DNA of 64,000 bases from Haliclystus octoradiatus (lineage: Eukaryota > Cnidaria > Staurozoa > Stauromedusae > Haliclystidae): NCBI GenBank assembly GCA_916610825.1, contig OU744447.1, positions 30,702,561 to 30,766,560 of the forward strand, written 5' to 3'. Position 1 is the first letter of the stretch; each line of letters begins with the position of its first letter. Made by a program: the position numbers and the translations under genes. This document shows positions 58,100 through 64,000 of the stretch, piece after piece. The notes below the pieces were generated by a model. It was not told the origin of the DNA and made no database searches. It saw nothing but the letters and a program-made list of their open reading frames with translations.

Positions 58100-59290
58100 A
58101 CTCCTTTCAATTAAAGATGTTGTTGCAACGTTGAAAGTTAAGCCAGATGCTATTCCAAAATTTTGCAATGCACGACATGTACACTTGCCACTCCAACAGG
58201 CTGCAACGCGTGAGCTTGGTCTTTTGAAAACCCTGGGAGTCATTAAGCCTTTAGAATCAGGTGGTGCAGAAAACTTCTATCCAATTTTTTGGGTGCGTAA
58301 GCTATCAGGAAACGTTAGGATGTGTACAGCCTTTAGCGTGCACGTAGATAACAAAATTTTGAGTGACAGTTACCCAATTACGAACATTGAGAGCATTTTC
58401 TCCAGCCTGAACGGGTCAAAATATTTTGCAAAAGTAGATTTGAAATCTGCATACTGGCAAATTGAATTAGACGAAATTTGTCAATAATAAATACCCCCAG
58501 AGGTCTCTTTCGTGTCAAAGGACTCCAAACGGGGATGAAAAATAGTGCAGCCATTTTGCAGAGTGTTATAGAGCGTGTTTTGAGTGGACTGAAAGGCATT
58601 ATTTGTTACAAGGACGATGTTTTAATTGACGCTGCTACCGACGAATCTTTGAATAAAAGGGTGAATGCCGTATTTGAGCGATGCAAGCAATGGCGCCTTT
58701 CCTAAAACGAAAATAAATGTGTAAACAAAGTCACGTCGTTAATTTTCTTAGGCTTCAAAATTTCTGCTGCTGGTGTGGGTCCTGATCGCTGCTGATGTGG
58801 GTCCATTCGTACGACCCTATTCACATTAGATACTGATTACATTCACATGGAATAGCCGGTCACATTAGCTACTGATGCGGCTGGCAGTGGAATAGCAGAT
58901 ATATTGACGCAAGGAAACCGTCCAGTTATTTATATCTCTAAAGCGTTGACACCTGCAGAACGCAGTTATTCCTCTGTTGAACATGAGGCGCTAGCTGTTG
59001 TTTGGTGTGTGGAATGCCTTCGGCCGTTTTTATTAGGCAGGCATTTCAATATTATTACTGACCATCAAGCCTTAGAATTTTTATTTGGCAATAACAAGGG
59101 CATACCGAAAACTGCTTTTGCTAGAGTTGCGCGATGGACTATCAACCTTTTGGCCTATAACTTCGAAATTGAACACAGTCCTGGTACATCTATTCCGCAT
59201 GCTGATGCGCTCTCGCGTTTGACTGAGCTACACGTCTGTGGGAGACGACGTGTCGTATGCGCTCTTAGGTATTTCTTCGTTTTAATGTGA
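58100..59290 (+). pseudogene. Ty3/gypsy RT-RNase H remnant
   Basis: Frames: KPDAIPKFCNARHVHLPLQQ and KYFAKVDLKSAYWQIELDE (RT block A; 58131-58487), GLFRVKGLQTGMKNSAAILQ and GIICYKDDVLI (YxDD present; 58478-58705), then RNase H with VIYISKALTPAERSYSSVEH, EALAVVWCVECLRPFLLGRH and FNIITDHQALEFLF (58904-59240), ending HADALSRL. Stops, deletions (notably between 58705 and 58904) and no LTR, PR or integrase nearby mark it as an old fragment. It is a different lineage from the element at 59406-63793. Confidence 0.85.
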
Positions 59291-59330
59291 TTATTATTTT
59301 TAATTTTGAATCGTGAATTGATATACAAAA

Positions 59331-59405
59331 ATGACAGATGAATGTGGAAATGTACCTATGAATGGTTTACCTACTTTAAACTTTGTTCAGGATACACATG
59401 GTATA
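59331..59405 (+). CDS. 5' part of an open frame split by the gypsy insertion
   Basis: ATG at 59331 opens a 25-codon frame ending exactly at the TSD (GTATA, 59401-59405). Joined at the second TSD copy, it continues in frame from 63799 through the window end with no stop. I cannot name the product. It could be gag of another retrotransposon or a host exon. Ser/Asn/Thr-rich composition, no motifs. Confidence 0.45.
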
Positions 59406-59564
59406 TGTTGTGACTCAATAACTGACAACAAAGTATCAACTGTAATTAATTATTATTCATTAGATAGCGTTGGCGTACATACCAGAGTAAGACTCCTCAC
59501 ATACAGAGATTATAAAGCTATTTATAGTGGTCATAACGAGGCTGCCTATAAACGAGGCACCACA
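59406..59564 (-). repeat. Gypsy 3' LTR
   Basis: Differs from the 5' copy by a 3-bp indel (GGCGTACATACC against GGCGTAACC) and a few substitutions. Preceded by the polypurine tract on the coding strand. Confidence 0.9.
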
Positions 59565-59783
59565 CTCGCCTTTTCTTCTAAAGTAAATAATAAATTAAAA
59601 TGAATTGTAAATTCAAAATTAACATAAAATATACTAAATTGAGTACTGTATATAATAAAAACGAACATTTATTTCATAAAACATAAAATCAAACAAAACG
59701 TAATGGATGATATCAATTGTAGTTACAGAAAAACTTTAATTAAACTAAATATAATACTACAATCAAAAGTTAATTATCTTAAT

Positions 59784-62421
59784 TTATTTATAAGTAGATG
59801 GATCTGAAGGATCCAATCTTAAAGGTGGTTTGGATACACGACCAGACCTAATCGTACGTTGTAATTCCACAGCGATTGGTTCTGGGTTAACACGAGTTAT
59901 ATCATTTCTGGAACGAGTCGGCGTAATAACCTGCGCACGTGCGCGAATAAGAGTATTTCCATTATCCGTAGTAACTTCGACACGTCTCGGAGTTGTACTT
60001 CTCACTTCACTGCTTACTAAATTATTACCAGTACGGATCGTAACACGTTCTCCAATATTTGGAGTAGGTAATTGCAATACATTTTGTTTCTTATCGTGCA
60101 TAGTTTCATTGCAATCTTCGCAGCTAGTTGATGATCAGTGTTAACAGTTTTCAAATATAATAACGCGAGAATAGGAGTAACAGCTTTTCTACCCATTAAA
60201 GCATGTAACGGTGTAGTGCCAATTGAACGATGATGCGGATGTTCTCAATGAAAATAAAACCCGTCTTAAACGTTGTCTGTCGGCTAAATGATCACAGCTA
60301 TGCCAACGCTGTTTGAAAGTTCGGTGGAATCGTTCAACCATTCCATTGGACCTGGCATAACGTGGTGCAGAGTGTCTGATTCTAACACCCCAAGCCTTAC
60401 AAAAGTTCTTAAATTTCTTACAAGTAAATTGAGAGCCATTATCAGTCATTATTTCACTCGTTGGATCCGTAATCCACAACAGACAGATAAGCTTTTTTTA
60501 TTTACATGGAATATATCGGCAGCAACAGTATGCCATGGTGGAAGTACACCAGAGGGCTGTAACTCTAAATTTGGTAAATTATCTTGTGTTTCGATACAGT
60601 TCTCACAGCGTGACACTGCTGCTTTAGCATCGGCCGTTATACCGGGCCACCAAACTGATGCTAACTGAGATATGGTGCCCTTCACACCTAAATGACTATC
60701 ATGAGCGATTTTAACTAATCGTTCACGCAAAACAGAAGGGATAACAATTTGATTACCTCTAAGTAATAAACGAGGTTTTTCCATTACAGTTAAGTTATAT
60801 CTCTCTTTAAAGTAGCTATCAAAAACTTCTGATAAATTTGACCAATTATTAGTTTCGATAGCATCAATAATTATATTTAAACCATTGCTTGATAAAGTTT
60901 CTTTAGCTACATCATCTATTGTTATAAAGTCTTCAAATAATAACGTACCAGCAGATTCGCGAACAACCGCTGCGATTTGCTCATAATCACTATCGGTTAT
61001 CTCCTGCTGTTCTTCAGACTTTTGCTTACGAGACAGTGTGTCTGCCAGACGATTCATGGCTTCTTTGGCTGGTTTGTATACAACCTTTGCCCCATACGGT
61101 GCTAAATGTAACATCATTCTTTGCAGTCTTGGTGGTATATCATCAAATGCTTTGGTCCAAATGGCCTCCAGCGGTTTTTGATCTGTCCAAAACTCGACGT
61201 CTCCTCCTAGTATAAACTGTCGAAATCGTGTAGCACCGAATACAATACTGAGTAGCTCCCTTTCCATTTGCGAATATTTTTCTTCCGTAGCAGTAAGTGA
61301 ACGACTAGCACTCATAACAGGCCTCCATTCACTGTTACATGTATCACGTTGTAATAAACATGCACCTAATCCATACGGGCTAGCGTCAGAAAGTATTGCT
61401 GTTTGAGACTTGGAATTATAAAAACGAAAAGAAGTAGTAGCTACATTACGAAGTGCCAATTTTACATCCCAGGCAGAATTAACAGCATTTAAATCGAAGT
61501 TTTTCCTTTTAAAATATCTCTTATAGGTTTAACTTGTGTTGATAATGACGGTAAAAACTTTTGCAGGTAATTAACCATTCCCACCAAACGACGAGATTCA
61601 TCAATAGTTGTAGTTGGAGATAAACTTAATGCCTCCGTAATTTTATTAATATCAGGAGCTAAACCATCTGAAGATATAATATGGCCCAAATAGTATAATT
61701 TGTTCTATGCAAATTTACATTTGTCTTTATTTAATTTTGCTCCTACCGTATTTAATCGAGCCATCACAGCGTCTAAACGAGCATCATGCTCAATTAAATC
61801 TTTACCATGAACCAAAATATCACCTATATAAACTGAGCATCCCTGTAAATCAGATAAATGATCACTCATTGTTCGTTGAAATATTTCAGGGGCAGAACTA
61901 ATGCCAAACGGGAAACATAAATATCTATATTTGCCACAATGAGTTGAAATAGTTGTCAGATTACTAGATTTTTCATCGAGTTTAGTCTGATTAAATCCGG
62001 ATTCTAAATCCAAAGTAGAAAATACAGTAGATCCATGTAAGTTAGAAAACACAGTATCTGCAATAGGAATAACATAACGTTCTCTATTAATTGACTCGTT
62101 CAATCTTCGAAAATCTCCACATATCCAAGACTTGCCGTTTTTTCTCCATGCGACAACTGTAGGGGATAACCACTCACTGTGCCCAGTTACACGTTCAAAA
62201 ATTTTAGCCTTAACTATGTGATTAATCTCCTTGGCAACAGAATCATGTAATCTAAATGCCAACTTCCTGGCACCTTGAACAACAGGTTTAGAATCAGATT
62301 TAATTTGAATAGTTGCCGAGCCAATACTACTTAAAGTCTCAACAGTGTTTACTTCGACATTAAATTCTGAAGGTAAAGCTATTGGTGTACCACCTAATGC
62401 GAGATAGTCTGAGTAAGACAA
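59784..62421 (-). pseudogene. Gypsy pol (RT, RNase H, integrase) with several breaks
   Basis: RT (62421-61705): RRLNESINRERYVIPIADTV, TLDLESGFNQTKL, FPFGISSAPEIFQRTM. The active site reads YIGDILVHGKD, so one catalytic Asp of YIDD is Gly. A TAG (~61704) and a -1 shift (~61490) follow. RNase H: AILSDASPYGLGACLLQ, ERELLSIVFGATRFRQFI, FWTDQKPLEAIW. Integrase: HDSHLGVKGT...CENC zinc domain, TVAADIFHV, a shift at ~60460, then MTDNGSQFTCKKFKNFCKAW and SNGMVERFHRTFKQ (D,D,E visible), another break near 60150, and a basic C-terminus ending at 59784. Confidence 0.88.
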
Positions 62422-62535
62422 TGAAGGGCATTTTAAATTGGCAATGCTTTTGGCAAATATTTTAACTGCTCTGTGCTGCGGCGATGCCGACAGTATTAAC
62501 GTGCCAGAAGCACTAATATTTACTGGCTCACTGTT

Positions 62536-63562
62536 TCAAGGACGTATATAATTGTTTATTAATAACGTATAGTCCTTCGCCTGACGTAAATAACCCCCCG
62601 GGACCATGATCGATGTCGCCCCAGGACCAATAAGAAATTTCAATGCTTCGCAAGCACAATACAGGTTTACATACCATCGCTTACCAGTAATATTGTCTTG
62701 GATATCATCAACAGCGAATGAAATATCTGAAACACATGCGGACTCTTCTGACGATGAGTCACTTTCATTACCCAAATTAACAGCAGCAAAATTCTCCTTC
62801 GTATTTTTTTTTATATACTTTTGAGACTTCTTCTCTGTATAACTTTTTTCTTTCTTAAAATTGTTACATTTATTAGCAAAATGATTTTTAGCCTGACATT
62901 TATTACATGTTTTGCCAAAAGCGGGACAGTTTCCTTTGCCATGTTATCGCCCACAGAATTTACAATCATCGTAAGTAATTGCACTTGCAGCACCCTCGAT
63001 TGTATGACTTGTTGAACTATTCGTAATAACCGTTTCAAATGTTGAAATCAAATTTGTACAGTCACTAATTGTCAATTCATCGATATTTTGCTGCAAAATT
63101 AACCGCTTTGCATCTTCGTTTCTAATACCTCTGATTAATAAATCGCGTATTAATAGTTCACCATTCAAGTTGTTATCAGTATAGCCAGACTCTTCGTAAG
63201 CTATCCGTAAAGCTTGTAAGAATTCGTTAATCGATTGATCAGTTCCTTACTTGGAATCAAGCAGTTTGCAGCGATATTGTAAATGTCGTCGTTGAGGTTC
63301 AAGTATATTTCCTATTTCTATTAAAACATTTTCCACATTTTCTGGTGCGTCAACGGTGAACTTGCAGTTCTTCTAACAGAATTGTCGAAACTCTTCTCCG
63401 CCACATTATATAGTATCGCAAGTTGCTTTCGTGGAGTTTTAAATCAATATCTGTTGCTAAAACATAATTTTCAAAAGCAGATCTCCATTTAACATATTTA
63501 TCGTACGCATTAAGTTGAGTTGGGTCAAATTCTGAAGGCAATCTCCCTCTAAAACCTGCCAT
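62536..63562 (-). pseudogene. Gypsy gag and protease with stops
   Basis: Gag starts MAGFRGRLPSEFDPTQL (63562) with YDKYVKWRSAFENYVLATDI, then shifts frame near 63350 and continues with IRDLLIRGIRNEDAKRLIL. The zinc knuckle reads CKFCGR-stop-HGKGNC (a TAA in place of one codon), then CNKCQAKNHFANKC. The protease (62775-62536) has LIGPGATSIMVPGGYLRQA, where the expected D-T-G is replaced by G-P-G, so it would be inactive. Confidence 0.8.
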
Positions 63563-63637
63563 AATTACATAACAATAATTCTATAATAATATTCAAAATA
63601 AAATAAACTAAGTCAGGTGCGACATCAACTGCACCAA

Positions 63638-63793
63638 TGTTGTGACTCAATAACTGACAACAAAGTATCAACTGTAATTAATTATTATTCATTAGATAGC
63701 GTTGGCGTAACCAGAGTAAGACTCCTCACATACAGAGATTATAAAGATATTTATAGTGGTCATAACGAGGCTGCCTATAAACGAGGTACCACA
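63638..63793 (-). repeat. Gypsy 5' LTR
   Basis: 156 bp and nearly identical to the 3' LTR. The primer-binding site begins TGGTGCAGTTG on the coding strand immediately inside. Confidence 0.9.
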
Positions 63794-63798
63794 GTATA

Positions 63799-64000
63799 GA
63801 AATGATTCAGGACAACACGCAGAATGACAATGTCTCAAGTGTAATCGTAGACTCAAGTTCAAATGCTAAACTCATTAATATATTGGAAACAGATACCACT
63901 GACATTGCCACAACACCCGCTAGAACGAAATTAATGAAGACAGCGAGAATGGAATTAATTGGAGTGTGTATCTGTTTATATGAAATGAATGTTAAGGGAA
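63799..64000 (+). CDS. Continuation of the frame split by the gypsy element, open to window end
   Basis: In phase with 59331-59405 once one TSD copy is counted. 67 codons without a stop (EMIQDNTQNDNVSSVIVD start). Acidic, Asn/Ser/Thr-rich, then a more hydrophobic end (MELIGVCICLYEMNV). Product unknown; truncated by the window. Confidence 0.45.

Larger units (their letters stand above)
59406..63793 (-). mobile_element. Ty3/gypsy LTR retrotransposon, complete but mutated
   Basis: The LTRs are 159 bp (59406-59564) and 156 bp (63638-63793), TGTTGTGACTC...ACCACA in plus reading, and are nearly identical. The 5-bp TSD GTATA is at 59401-59405 and 63794-63798. On the coding (minus) strand a PBS starting TGG lies just inside the right LTR, and a purine tract (AGAAGAAAAGGCGAG) abuts the left LTR. 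Gag with a zinc knuckle, PR, RT, RNase H and integrase follow in canonical order. Short LTRs and layout recall the Mag lineage (tentative). Several frameshifts, stops and an RT active-site change make it inactive. Confidence 0.93.

Noticed and set aside
57836..58243. 135-codon minus-strand frame
   Set aside because: Largely antisense to the start of the Ty3/gypsy RT fragment on the plus strand.

Overview
This window is an AT-rich, intron-bearing animal nuclear segment with no bacterial-style gene organisation. Two conserved animal genes can be rebuilt exon by exon: a TEAD/scalloped transcription factor (minus strand, coding from 9948 down past the left edge) and INCENP, the chromosomal passenger scaffold (plus strand, six exons, 11369-23474, 671 aa). 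They lie head to head about 1.4 kb apart. The chordate-like start of the TEAD linker exon, the compact introns and the mix of transposons suggest an invertebrate deuterostome, perhaps a tunicate. That assignment is a guess.

Layout: 1-9.95 kb holds TEAD, with a Tigger-like MITE in one intron. 9.95-11.37 kb is the shared promoter region. 11.37-23.5 kb is INCENP, whose introns carry at least five DNA transposons with readable target-site duplications (TSDs), one nested in another. 24.2-28.4 kb is a graveyard of BEL/Pao and LINE fragments plus two GC-rich minisatellite arrays. 28.66-45.03 kb is one BEL/Pao element (TG...CA LTRs, 5-bp TSD). Its 5' LTR was split by a DIRS tyrosine-recombinase retrotransposon. 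The DIRS was in turn hit by a small MITE, a 1.83-kb P-like/hAT-like non-autonomous transposon and a 4.2-kb APE-type LINE carrying a 2A-like motif. 45.6-47.5 kb is a two-exon gene for a secreted protein I do not recognise, with a PAN-like N-terminus. 46.7-57 kb holds three copies of a Crypton/DUF3504-type exon, a broken SWIM-YqaJ nuclease pseudogene and a Kolobok-like TTAA element with a decayed THAP domain and a (TTA)~171 microsatellite. 58.1-59.3 kb is a Ty3/gypsy RT-RNase H remnant. 59.4-63.8 kb is a complete but mutated Ty3/gypsy element (156-159-bp LTRs, GTATA TSD) sitting inside a reading frame that stays open to the window edge.

TEAD (Hippo pathway output) and INCENP (Aurora B activation in mitosis) are the only confidently functional genes. 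Most of the rest is mobile DNA. Its value is that many insertions keep exact TSDs or have an empty paralogous site, so their order can be reconstructed.
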